Assembly: GCA_934486755.1 (NCBI GenBank)
Contig: CAKSQT010000045.1
Coordinates: forward strand, 1 to 14,278
Reading direction: 5' to 3'
DNA from: an uncultured Eubacteriales bacterium
Lineage (GTDB): Bacteria > Bacillota > Clostridia > Oscillospirales > Acutalibacteraceae
DNA: 14,278 nucleotides
Numbering within the stretch: the stretch's first letter is position 1; every line of letters begins with the position of its first letter. The position numbers were made by a program, and so were the translations under genes. This document shows, one piece after another, positions 6,093 through 13,656 of the stretch. The notes beneath the pieces were generated by a model. The model was not told where the DNA came from. It worked only from the letters and a program-made list of their open reading frames with translations, and did no database searches.

Positions 6093-7025
6093 TTACTCGG
6101 CGAAAAGCGCGGTTGAAAGGTAACGGTCACCCGAATCGGGAAGAAGAACAACTATTGTTTTACCCTCGTTTTCGGGGCGTTTTGCAAGTTCAACCGCGGC
6201 ATAGAGCGCGGCGCCTGATGAAATACCTACCAAAACACCTTCGCGGCTACCTATTTCTCTGCCGAATTTGAACGCGTCGTCATCGGAAACGGCTATAATT
6301 TCATCATAAGCCTTTGTGTTAAGAACGTCGGGTACAAAGCCTGCGCCGATACCCTGAATTTTGTGAGAGCCTGCAACGCCTGTTGAAAGTACGGCAGAGG
6401 TAGCGGGTTCAACAGCTACGACCTTAACATCGGGTTTTACCGATTTAAGATATTCGCCGACGCCAGTTACGGTTCCGCCTGTTCCTACGCCCGCAACAAA
6501 AATGTCAACCTTGCCGTCTGTATCGTTGTATATTTCGGGTCCCGTAGACTCACGGTGTGCTTTCGGGTTGGCGGGATTTACAAACTGTCCCGCAATAAAG
6601 CTGTTCGGAATTTCCTTTGAAAGTTCTTCGGCTTTTGCTATTGCGCCTTTCATACCCTTTGAACCGTCAGACAGCACAAGCTCAGCACCGTATGCTTTCA
6701 TCAGCTTGCGGCGTTCGACCGACATAGTTTCGGGCATTACTATAATTATTCTGTATCCTCTTGCGGCGGCAACCGAAGCAAGACCGATTCCCGTATTGCC
6801 AGATGTCGGCTCTATAATAACGCTGTCCTTGGTGAGTTTGCCCGATTTCTCGGCTTCATCAAGCATAGCCTTTGCTATTCTGTCCTTTACCGAGCCTGCG
6901 GGATTGAAGTATTCCAGCTTTGCAAGCACGGTAGCCTTTAAACCGTGCGCTTCTTCAATATGTCTGAGTTCCAAAAGCGGGGTAGAGCCTATTAATTCAT
7001 CTGCGGATTTATATATTTTTGACAT
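6093..7025 (-). CDS. cysK: Cysteine synthase (O-acetylserine sulfhydrylase)
   Basis: PLP enzyme that makes L-cysteine from O-acetyl-L-serine and sulfide in the cytoplasm. It has 310 residues, the typical CysK length. The PLP-binding lysine is K47 in NPAGSVKDR, the substrate loop is TSGNTG (74-79), and the phosphate-binding GTGGT is at 181-185. The C-terminal PDSGDRYLST (296-305) is diagnostic of the CysK/CysM family. The start at 7025 (MSKIYKSADELIG) has GAAGGA about 8 nt upstream; an upstream in-frame start at 7061 overlaps metY and is unlikely. It lies 19 nt after metY and directly before rrf2, in one transcript with a leader ORF of four Cys codons, so end-product control by cysteine is expected. 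Confidence 0.96.
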   Translation of the reverse strand: MSKIYKSADELIGSTPLLELRHIEEAHGLKATVLAKLEYFNPAGSVKDRIAKAMLDEAEKSGKLTKDSVIIEPTSGNTGIGLASVAAARGYRIIIVMPETMSVERRKLMKAYGAELVLSDGSKGMKGAIAKAEELSKEIPNSFIAGQFVNPANPKAHRESTGPEIYNDTDGKVDIFVAGVGTGGTVTGVGEYLKSVKPDVKVVAVEPATSAVLSTGVAGSHKIQGIGAGFVPDVLNTKAYDEIIAVSDDDAFKFGREIGSREGVLVGISSGAALYAAVELAKRPENEGKTIVVLLPDSGDRYLSTALFAE

Positions 7026-7044
7026 AACAGTATCCTTCTTTCGT

Positions 7045-8328
7045 TTATTTAACCAAGTCAAAGCCGTGCTGTAAATCGGCTATAATGTCGTCGATGTGTT
7101 CGGTTCCGATAGAGAGCCTTACTGTATTCGGTTTAATGCCCGCGTTCAAAAGCTCCTGCTCGGACAACTGTGAATGGGTGGTTGACGCAGGGTGGATAAC
7201 GAGCGATTTAACATCGGCAACGTTGGCAAGGAGTGAGAAAAGTTCAAGACTTTCGGTGAACTTCTTTGCCTTTGCGGCGTCGCCCTTTATTTCAAAGGTG
7301 AATATCGGCGCGGCTCCGTTCGGGAAGTATTTGTCGTAAAGCTCCTTTTCTTTGCCGACCGCAAGCGACGGGTGGTTTACTTTTTCTACATCGGGGTGAT
7401 TTTTTAAGAATTCAACCACTTTCAACGCATTTTCAACGTGTCTTTCAACACGGAGCGATAATGTTTCGAGTCCCTGCAAAAGAAGGAATGAGTTAAACGG
7501 CGATATTGTTGCGCCCTGATCTCTCATAAGGGTGGTGCGGATCTTCAAAATATAAGCAAGATTTCCGCAAGCCTCAGAGAATACCACGCCGTGGTAGGAC
7601 GGGTTCGGTTTTGAAATTCCGGGGAACTTGTCGTTAGCTGCCCAGTCAAATTTGCCCGAATCGACTATAACGCCGCCCATTACCGTGCCGTGTCCGCCGA
7701 TAAACTTCGTAGCGGAGTGAACCACAACGTCGGCGCCGTGCTCGATAGGTCTTAAAAGATAGGGCGTTGCGAAAGTATTATCAACTATAAGCGGAATACC
7801 GTGACGGTGCGCTATTTCGGCAACCGCCTCAATATTAAGAACGTCGGAATTTGGATTTCCGAGCGTTTCGGCGTATATGAGCTTTGTGTTCGGTTTTATC
7901 GCCTTTTCAAAGTTTTCGGGGTCCTTCTGGTCAACGAACGTTGTTTCAACACCTTGGTCTTTAAGCGTGTGCGCAAACAGGTTGTATGTTCCGCCGTAGA
8001 GATTTTCAGCAGATACAATGTGATCGCCCGCCGTTGCGATGTTCTGAACGGCATAGGTTATAGCCGCCGAACCCGAAGCGGTAGCAAGCGCCGCGGCGCC
8101 GCCTTCAAGCGCGGCAATACGCTTTTCAAACACGTCGGAAGTCGGGTTCATAAGTCTTGTATATATGTTGCCGCCTTCGGTAAGACCGAAACGGCCGGCT
8201 GCCTGTGCGGAATCTTTAAATACATAGGAAGTAGTGGCATAAATCGGTACTGCGCGTGCGTCTGTCGCGGGATCGGGAGTTTCCTGACCTACGTGTACCT
8301 GTAATGTTTCAAATTTATAGTTGCTCAT
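7045..8328 (-). CDS. metY: O-acetylhomoserine sulfhydrylase (MetY type)
   Basis: Cys/Met-metabolism PLP enzyme of fold type I that makes homocysteine from O-acetyl-L-homoserine and sulfide. At 427 residues it has the length of MetY, longer than MetB/MetC (about 380). Features are YTRLMNPTSDVFEKR (56-70), ATASGSAAI (82-90), IVDNTFATPYLLRP (181-194) and the PLP lysine K208 in SATKFIGGHG. The start at 8328 has GGAG about 8 nt upstream. It is the first gene of metY-cysK-rrf2, 45 nt after the stop of a polycysteine leader ORF. A related gamma-synthase or lyase role is possible, but the length and motifs favour MetY. Together with CysK it makes the operon the sulfide entry point for both cysteine and methionine. 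Confidence 0.93.
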   Translation of the reverse strand: MSNYKFETLQVHVGQETPDPATDARAVPIYATTSYVFKDSAQAAGRFGLTEGGNIYTRLMNPTSDVFEKRIAALEGGAAALATASGSAAITYAVQNIATAGDHIVSAENLYGGTYNLFAHTLKDQGVETTFVDQKDPENFEKAIKPNTKLIYAETLGNPNSDVLNIEAVAEIAHRHGIPLIVDNTFATPYLLRPIEHGADVVVHSATKFIGGHGTVMGGVIVDSGKFDWAANDKFPGISKPNPSYHGVVFSEACGNLAYILKIRTTLMRDQGATISPFNSFLLLQGLETLSLRVERHVENALKVVEFLKNHPDVEKVNHPSLAVGKEKELYDKYFPNGAAPIFTFEIKGDAAKAKKFTESLELFSLLANVADVKSLVIHPASTTHSQLSEQELLNAGIKPNTVRLSIGTEHIDDIIADLQHGFDLVK

Positions 8329-8373
8329 TGTTATTTCTCCGTTCTTTTTAATTGTTTTGTTTGTTTTTTAAAA

Positions 8374-8445
8374 TCAACAACAGCAACACATTCGTCCAAA
8401 ACGAAAATTAAATCTGACAAGTTTAACAAAAGAATTGATTTGCAT
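8374..8445 (-). CDS. Polycysteine leader peptide upstream of metY-cysK-rrf2
   Basis: A 23-codon ORF that starts ATG at 8445 and ends with TGT TGC TGT TGT TGA, giving a peptide ending FRFGRMCCCC. GGTGGG (8457-8452) lies 6 nt upstream as a plausible RBS. It sits wholly within the predicted leader RNA (start near 8470) of an operon whose product is cysteine, which is the logic of an amino-acid-sensing leader peptide: scarce Cys-tRNA would stall ribosomes on the Cys run. A small stem TTCGT/ACGAA (8391-8405) lies just before the Cys codons. No intrinsic terminator is visible in the 45 nt between this stop and metY, so control may act on metY translation, Rho-dependent termination or mRNA stability. 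Being in the right place with four adjacent Cys codons makes chance unlikely, but translation is unproven. Confidence 0.72.
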   Translation of the reverse strand: MQINSFVKLVRFNFRFGRMCCCC

Positions 8446-8476
8446 TTTCAACCCACCAATCTGATATGTTGATAGG

Positions 8477-8505
8477 ATTATAGCACATTTTTCCTACCGA
8501 GTCAA
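8477..8505 (-). promoter_or_regulatory. Sigma-A-type promoter of the metY-cysK-rrf2 operon
   Basis: On the minus strand TTGACT (8505-8500) is followed after exactly 17 nt by TATAAT (8482-8477). The predicted start near 8470 gives a leader of about 142 nt that includes the polycysteine ORF. I see no SAM riboswitch or T-box signature in that leader. Confidence 0.9.
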
Positions 8506-8512
8506 TAGGAAA
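8490..8512. promoter_or_regulatory. Dyad over the -35 of metY, probable Rrf2-family operator
   Basis: The plus strand reads TTTCCTA-N9-TAGGAAA with an inner GA-G-TC symmetry, centred at 8501 and overlapping the TTGACT -35. The size (about 23 bp), the dyad with CCTA/TAGG half-sites and the GACT core fit the style of Rrf2-family operators (IscR/CymR), and an Rrf2 gene is in the same operon. Binding here would repress metY. The assignment to this regulator is inference. Confidence 0.65.
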
Positions 8513-8591
8513 TTGAAAATTTTTTATTTTTCACAGCAAATAGTCTATCAGAATAGTATATGAATAGAAAAATAAATTTAGGAGCAAGGAT

Positions 8592-8843
8592 ATGTTTGGA
8601 TTGGATTGTCTCGGCGTGGGCAAGAGTGCTGTTGTGAAGCAACTCAATGCCGACGGCAGTATGCGCCGCAGACTGCTTGATATAGGACTTATAGAAAATA
8701 CCGTTGTAGAATGTGTTGGGATAAGCCCAGCGGGAGATCCGCACGCTTTTTTAATAAGGGGAGCGGTTATAGCGATAAGAAAACAAGACTGTGAAAAAAT
8801 ATTAGTTTCACCGAAAGGGGACGGCAACGATGGGTCTGACTAA
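8592..8843 (+). CDS. feoA: FeoA, small cytoplasmic partner of the ferrous iron transporter
   Basis: An 83-residue protein with the SH3-like FeoA fold: the VGKSAVVKQL strand, the MRRRLLDIGLIENTVVECVG core (residues 24-43) and the closing AFLIRGAVIAIRKQDCEKILV. It works with FeoB in uptake of Fe(II) at the cytoplasmic face. RBS GGAG lies 7 nt before the ATG. The 3' end overlaps feoB by 14 nt, so the two are translationally coupled. The gene diverges from metY; I found neither a convincing Fur/DtxR-type box nor a clear sigma-A promoter in the 80 nt upstream, apart from an AT-rich TAGTATATG. Confidence 0.93.
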   Translation: MFGLDCLGVGKSAVVKQLNADGSMRRRLLDIGLIENTVVECVGISPAGDPHAFLIRGAVIAIRKQDCEKILVSPKGDGNDGSD

Positions 8844-10983
8844 CAGCTCGATAGGCACCAACGCCATTGCAGGCGATCTTATTATAAATAAACATTCCGA
8901 CAGCGATAAGACCGTTGCGCTTGCGGGGAACCCCAACGTCGGGAAAAGCACGGTCTTTAACGGTCTTACAGGTATGAATCAGCATACGGGAAATTGGCCT
9001 GGGAAAACCGTAACAAATGCACAGGGGCGATGCTCTACCGATAAAAATTCTTATATAATGGTTGATATTCCGGGGACTTATTCGCTTATGGCACATTCGG
9101 CAGAGGAGGAGGTTGCACGGAATTTTATATGCTTCGGCAACCCCGACGCGGTTGTCGTGGTCTGCGACGCCACCTGTCTTGAACGCAATCTTAATTTGGT
9201 CCTTCAAACAATAGAAATCTCAAAACGCGTGATAGTTTGTGTAAATTTGCTTGATGAAGCCAAAAGAAAACACATAACTGTTGATTTAAAAAGACTGTCT
9301 GCGGATCTTGGCGTTCCGACGGTGGGAATTGTTGCCCGAAAAAAGAAAAGCATAAAAAAGCTTCTTGAAACTATGGATTCGTCAATTGATAAAGCAACAG
9401 ACCGCGAACCGTACAAGGTCAGGTATCCCGATGTTATAGAAGAAGCCGTTGCGGCACTGCAACCTACGGTAGAAAAGGCACTTCCGTGCGAGATAGACAG
9501 CCGTTGGCTAAGCCTTAAATTGCTTGATGACGACGAAACTCTGAAAGCGGAAATGGAAAAGTATTTCGGCACCGAAGCTCTTGAAAATAAAGAGCTTAAA
9601 AATGCGGTGGAAAAGGCAAAAAATATACTTTATAACGGCGGGGTAAGGGATAACCGATTAAAGGATATGATAGTATCCGCGGTGGTAGTATCGGCTGAAC
9701 GGATAGCAAAAAACGCCGTTACATACCAAAGGGAAAAATACAGCGGTTCCGACAGAAAAATTGACCGACTGCTTACAAGCAAGTGGTTCGGGTATCCCGT
9801 AATGCTGCTTATGGTGGCGCTTATATTTTGGATTACTATAACGGGCGCAAACTACCCTTCCGAATGGCTTTCGCGCGGTTTATTCTATATTCAGGACCGA
9901 CTCAGCAACCTGTTTCATTTTTTAAACGCGCCCGAATGGCTGCACGGCGCGCTTGTTTTGGGAGTTTACCGCGTGCTTGCTTGGGTTGTGTCGGTAATGC
10001 TGCCGCCTATGGCGATATTTTTCCCGCTGTTCACGCTGCTTGAAGACGCAGGCTATCTGCCGAGGGTCGCCTATATGCTTGACCGACCTTTCAAGTGCTG
10101 TAATGCCTGCGGAAAGCAGTCGCTTTCCATGTGTATGGGATTCGGCTGTAACGCCGCGGGAGTGGTCGGGTGCCGCATTATAGACTCTCCCCGCGAGCGT
10201 TTGCTTGCGATACTTACAAACAATTTTGTTCCCTGTAACGGACGGTTTCCGACCCTTATCGCCATTATAACTATGTTTTTTATCGGCACGTCGGGAAGCG
10301 CCGCAAAAACGCTTCTTTCAACGCTGCTTCTTACCCTTGTTATCGTTTTCGCAGTTGTTATGACCTTTTTAACTACCTTTTTACTCTCTAAAACCGTTTT
10401 AAAGGGTATGCCGTCTTCGTTTACATTGGAGCTTCCGCCTTACAGGCGCCCGCAGTTCGGAAAGGTGATAGTAAGATCGGTCTTCGACAGAACGCTGTTT
10501 GTTCTCGGACGCGCGGCGGCTGTTGCCGCGCCTGCGGGTCTTGTTATCTGGCTTATGGCAAATGTAAAGGCAAATAACACAAGCCTTTTGAGCCTGTGCA
10601 GCGGATTTCTCGATCCGTTTGCGCGTTTTATCGGTCTTGACGGCGTTATACTTATGGCGTTTATTTTGGGATTTCCCGCAAACGAAATAGTAATACCGAT
10701 AATAATTATGGCGTATACCGCCACAGGCACTCTTAACGATATAAGCGATATAACGCTTTTAAAGCAGGTATTTGTTGATAACGGCTGGACGTGGCTTACC
10801 GCCGTAAACGTAATTATGTTTTCACTTATGCATTGGCCGTGTTCAACAACGCTTATGACGGTTAAAAAGGAAACGGGCAGTCTTAAATGGACTTTTGCCG
10901 CAGCACTCATACCAACTGCCGCGGGCATAGCCGCCTGTTTTCTGCTGACAACCGCCGCGCGCGGTATAGGAGGATTGTTATGA
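8830..10983 (+). CDS. feoB: FeoB, GTP-dependent ferrous iron permease
   Basis: A 717-residue inner-membrane transporter. An N-terminal extension of about 27 residues precedes the G domain. G1 is GNPNVGKST (33-41), G3 DIPGTYS (79-85), and G4 NLLD (139-142) in the usual FeoB-type variant. The helical insertion domain spans roughly 190-300. The membrane part starts near 320, with the conserved CNACGKQS (424-431), the MGFGCNAAGVVGC stretch and the PCNGRFP pore motif (468-474); a second gate-like half follows, ending HWPCSTTLMTVKKETGS. The start at 8830 overlaps feoA and has AAAGGGG upstream; the length is within the usual 650-750. The 3' end overlaps the lysozyme gene through ATGA. Confidence 0.96.
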   Translation: MGLTNSSIGTNAIAGDLIINKHSDSDKTVALAGNPNVGKSTVFNGLTGMNQHTGNWPGKTVTNAQGRCSTDKNSYIMVDIPGTYSLMAHSAEEEVARNFICFGNPDAVVVVCDATCLERNLNLVLQTIEISKRVIVCVNLLDEAKRKHITVDLKRLSADLGVPTVGIVARKKKSIKKLLETMDSSIDKATDREPYKVRYPDVIEEAVAALQPTVEKALPCEIDSRWLSLKLLDDDETLKAEMEKYFGTEALENKELKNAVEKAKNILYNGGVRDNRLKDMIVSAVVVSAERIAKNAVTYQREKYSGSDRKIDRLLTSKWFGYPVMLLMVALIFWITITGANYPSEWLSRGLFYIQDRLSNLFHFLNAPEWLHGALVLGVYRVLAWVVSVMLPPMAIFFPLFTLLEDAGYLPRVAYMLDRPFKCCNACGKQSLSMCMGFGCNAAGVVGCRIIDSPRERLLAILTNNFVPCNGRFPTLIAIITMFFIGTSGSAAKTLLSTLLLTLVIVFAVVMTFLTTFLLSKTVLKGMPSSFTLELPPYRRPQFGKVIVRSVFDRTLFVLGRAAAVAAPAGLVIWLMANVKANNTSLLSLCSGFLDPFARFIGLDGVILMAFILGFPANEIVIPIIIMAYTATGTLNDISDITLLKQVFVDNGWTWLTAVNVIMFSLMHWPCSTTLMTVKKETGSLKWTFAAALIPTAAGIAACFLLTTAARGIGGLL

Positions 10984-12173
10984 AAAAGATATTTAAGTCA
11001 GCTTTTACAGCTGTTATTCTGTCGGTTGTTTTTGCGGTTAATGTATCCGCAATTGTCCCTTATCAGGGTGAGATTTATAACGGCATAGACGTAAGCTCAT
11101 ATCAGGGCAGTATTAATTTTGAAAATGTTAAAAGCTCGGGGTATACACACGTTTATATAAGGGCGGGGTCTGGCGACGGTTTTACCGATTCATACTTTTT
11201 GCAGAATTACGAGCGGGCAAAAAACGCGGGTATGAAAATAGGATTTTATTATTTCGTAACCGCAAGAAGCGTAGACGAGGCGGCAGTTCAGGCACAGCGT
11301 TTTTGGGGTTTAATATCCGATAAAAAATTTGATATGCGCCCCGCGATGGACTTTGAGGAGTTCGGCAGTCTTTCGCGTGATGAAATAAACGCTGTGGCAA
11401 GGTCGTTTCTTGAAACGCTGCACCGTTTAAGCGGCGTAAGACCGTCGGTTTACAGCGATTATTACAATACGGTTGAAGTTTGGAACAACGATATGTCGGA
11501 GTATCCTCTGTGGGTTGCCGATTATAACGGCAGTGTAAATCCGCCGAGCAGTCGGGTGTGGCAGTATTGGTCGGCTTTTCAGTATAGCGACAGGGGCAAT
11601 GTTCTCGGCATAGACGGATATGTTGACCTTGACCGATACACCGACGCGCAGTCAGTAAGCTATGATCCCGAAAATACCGAAAACACCGCGGGATTTATAA
11701 CATATACCGTTGTGCGCGGTGATACATTGTCGGAAATTGCCCAAAGGTTCGGCACTACGGTAGGCGCTCTTGCCGCCGAAAACGGCATAAAAAATCCTAA
11801 CCTTATATATGCCGGTCAGGTGCTTAAAATTAATTCGTCTGGTTCACAGCAAAGCGCAAATATACAGTACCGCATAAAACGCGGCGATACGCTTTCCGAA
11901 ATTGCCGTGAGGTATAACACTACCGTAAATGCAATCGCAAACGCGAATAATATTAAAAATCCTAACCTTATATACGCGGGAGAGGTTATAACAATACCGT
12001 CAGGATCCTCAGGCGGCGCGCCGCAAGCGGCGGTATACTACACGGTAAGAAGCGGAGATACCCTGTGGGCGATAGCAAACAGGTACGGAACTACCGTCGC
12101 AAAAATCGACGCAGATAACAATATTAAAAACCCAAATCTTATATACGTCGGCGAGGTTATAAAGATTAACTAA
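10980..12173 (+). CDS. Secreted GH25 lysozyme with three LysM repeats
   Basis: N-acetylmuramidase that cleaves peptidoglycan, 397 residues. A signal peptide (1-24, KK start, hydrophobic core, cleavage after NVSA) is followed by the GH25 domain (about 33-228) with active-site residues D37 (GIDVSSYQG) and D124/E126 (MDFEEFG), plus ADYNG and WQYW. Three LysM repeats follow (about 241-284, 297-339 and 353-397), each with GDT and ending NPNLIY-GEV-type sequence, joined by Ser/Gly linkers; they anchor the enzyme in peptidoglycan. The start at 10980 has AGGAGG 6 nt upstream and shares ATGA with the feoB stop. A longer reading from 10887 would remove the signal peptide and is rejected. Translational coupling to an iron transporter is unusual. 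Likely a cell-wall remodelling enzyme. Confidence 0.93.
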   Translation: MKKIFKSAFTAVILSVVFAVNVSAIVPYQGEIYNGIDVSSYQGSINFENVKSSGYTHVYIRAGSGDGFTDSYFLQNYERAKNAGMKIGFYYFVTARSVDEAAVQAQRFWGLISDKKFDMRPAMDFEEFGSLSRDEINAVARSFLETLHRLSGVRPSVYSDYYNTVEVWNNDMSEYPLWVADYNGSVNPPSSRVWQYWSAFQYSDRGNVLGIDGYVDLDRYTDAQSVSYDPENTENTAGFITYTVVRGDTLSEIAQRFGTTVGALAAENGIKNPNLIYAGQVLKINSSGSQQSANIQYRIKRGDTLSEIAVRYNTTVNAIANANNIKNPNLIYAGEVITIPSGSSGGAPQAAVYYTVRSGDTLWAIANRYGTTVAKIDADNNIKNPNLIYVGEVIKIN

Positions 12174-12180
12174 TAGGTGC

Positions 12181-12209
12181 TTGAAAAAAAACGCCCCTTA
12201 TAGTATAAT
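12181..12209 (+). promoter_or_regulatory. Sigma-A-type promoter of the miaB operon
   Basis: TTGAAA (12181-12186) and TATAAT (12204-12209) are separated by exactly 17 nt. The predicted start is near 12216, giving a very short leader of about 26 nt with GGGGAG (12227-12232) as RBS for miaB. It starts 7 nt after the lysozyme stop. Confidence 0.8.
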
Positions 12210-12241
12210 AAATTGATATTTATTATGGGGAGTTTTGTAGT

Positions 12242-13645
12242 TTGTTTTCTGTCAGAGGTGACATTTCATATCCAGCCGAGCAGGTTTCCTATTGCGAAAG
12301 GGTGAGGGCGCTGCTTGCTTCGCGGTGTGACGGTATTCCGCTTGCCTGCGTTATAACCTACGGGTGCCAGCAAAACGTCAGCGATTCCGAACGCATAAAG
12401 GGTATGCTTGCCAATATGGGCTACGGGTTTACCGAAGACCCTTCGCAGGCTGATTTCATACTTTATAACACCTGCGCCGTCCGCGGCCACGCGGAGGATA
12501 GGGTCTACGGCAATATCGGCGCTATGAAAAAATACAAGCGCGCTGGCAGAGGCGTTCTGCTCGCGGTCTGCGGCTGTATGGTTCAGCAGGAACAGGTTGC
12601 CGAACGCATAAAGAAAAGCTACCCTTATGTGGATATTGTTTTCGGAACTCACGTTCAGCACAGGCTTGCCGAGTTTATTTATAAACGTCTAAGCGGTTCG
12701 GGACGTATATTTGAACTGTCCGACAGCAAGGATATTATAGAGGATATTCCGATAAGGCGCGACGGTACGTTTAAAGGCTGGCTGCCTATAATGTACGGCT
12801 GCAACAATTTCTGCACCTACTGTATAGTTCCGTATGTCCGCGGCAGGGAACGCTCCCGCGAGCCCGAGCGCATTATTGAAGAGGCCCGTCAGATGGTCGC
12901 GGCTGGCTATAAGGATATAACTCTGCTCGGACAGAATGTTAATTCCTACGGCAAAGGTCTTGAATGTGAAATAAATTTCGCACAGCTTTTAAGAAAACTC
13001 AATGATATAGAGGGCGATTTCCGCATAAGGTTTATGACCTCGCACCCGAAGGACTGTACCGACGAATTGCTTGACGCGATGCGCGACTGCGATAAAGTCA
13101 GCCGTCATCTTCATCTTCCGTTCCAAAGCGGGAGCGACAGGATACTTAAACTTATGAACCGCCATTATGACAGGCAGGGCTATCTGCGGCTTATAGAAAA
13201 AGCGCGCTCGCGTATGCCTGATATTGCTCTTACAAGTGATATAATAGTAGGCTTCCCAGGCGAAACGTATGAGGATTTTAAACAAACGTTAAGCCTTGTT
13301 GAAGAAGTGAAGTTCTCGTCCCTCTTTACCTTTATCTACTCACCGCGCGAGGGAACTCCCGCGGCGGCTATGGACGATCCTATAAGCCGCGAAGAAAAGG
13401 GCAGATGGTTTAGCGAACTGTTGATAGCGCAGGAAAAAATAGCAAAGGAAAACGGTGCGGCGGCGGTCGGGAAGACGGTTCGCGTGCTGTGCGACGATTA
13501 CGGCAGCGCCGACGGATTTATGTCTGGTCACACGCGCGGTACTGCCACGGTTGAGTTCGCGGCGGACAAGTCTTTGCTCGGCAATTTCTGCGATGTCCGA
13601 ATTGATTCATACACAAATTCTCTTAAAGGGACTTTAATTAAATAA
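12242..13645 (+). CDS. miaB: MiaB, tRNA-2-methylthio-N6-isopentenyladenosine-37 methylthiotransferase
   Basis: Radical-SAM enzyme that adds a methylthio group to i6A37 of tRNAs that read UNN codons. It has 467 residues. The N-terminal MTTase domain carries the auxiliary [4Fe-4S] cluster ligands C42 (TYGCQQN), C78 (YNTCAVR) and C112 (CGCMVQ). The radical SAM cluster is C187/C191/C194 (CNNFCTYC), followed by VPYVRGRERSR and the Elp3-like barrel. The TRAM domain ends the protein (from about 400). The start is TTG at 12242, with GGGGAG 9 nt upstream; no ATG is suitably placed. It heads miaB - YlbF-family gene - mutS, as in Bacillus (miaB-ymcA-cotE-mutS). Being a CQQN/AVR-type MiaB rather than MtaB or RimO is supported by the motifs and the context. 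Confidence 0.94.
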   Translation: MFSVRGDISYPAEQVSYCERVRALLASRCDGIPLACVITYGCQQNVSDSERIKGMLANMGYGFTEDPSQADFILYNTCAVRGHAEDRVYGNIGAMKKYKRAGRGVLLAVCGCMVQQEQVAERIKKSYPYVDIVFGTHVQHRLAEFIYKRLSGSGRIFELSDSKDIIEDIPIRRDGTFKGWLPIMYGCNNFCTYCIVPYVRGRERSREPERIIEEARQMVAAGYKDITLLGQNVNSYGKGLECEINFAQLLRKLNDIEGDFRIRFMTSHPKDCTDELLDAMRDCDKVSRHLHLPFQSGSDRILKLMNRHYDRQGYLRLIEKARSRMPDIALTSDIIVGFPGETYEDFKQTLSLVEEVKFSSLFTFIYSPREGTPAAAMDDPISREEKGRWFSELLIAQEKIAKENGAAAVGKTVRVLCDDYGSADGFMSGHTRGTATVEFAADKSLLGNFCDVRIDSYTNSLKGTLIK

Positions 13646-13656
13646 ACGAAAGGGTT

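Noticed and set aside
6502..7074. 190-codon plus-strand ORF opposite cysK
   Set aside because: A shadow of cysK; Ser/Pro/Ile-rich low-information translation with no domain.
7801..8304. 167-codon plus-strand ORF opposite metY
   Set aside because: It is antisense to a well-supported PLP enzyme gene, has no RBS or recognisable domain, and its composition mirrors the metY codons.
8329..8476. SAM riboswitch or T-box in the metY leader
   Set aside because: No S-box core or T-box motif (AGGGTGGNACC-like) and no terminator hairpin could be found; the polycysteine ORF explains the leader better.
8473..8496. Second possible dyad TAGGA...TCCTA across the metY -10
   Set aside because: The arms are only 5 bp with a long 14-nt spacer and share bases with the better-supported dyad at 8490-8512.
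8514..8591. Fur or DtxR box upstream of feoA
   Set aside because: The stretch is AT-rich, and the only dyad (CTAT/ATAG around 8545-8556) is 4 bp per arm, too short to support a call.
8767..9207. 146-codon minus-strand ORF opposite feoA/feoB
   Set aside because: It lies over the feoB G domain coding sequence, whose motifs are unambiguous; no RBS or family seen.
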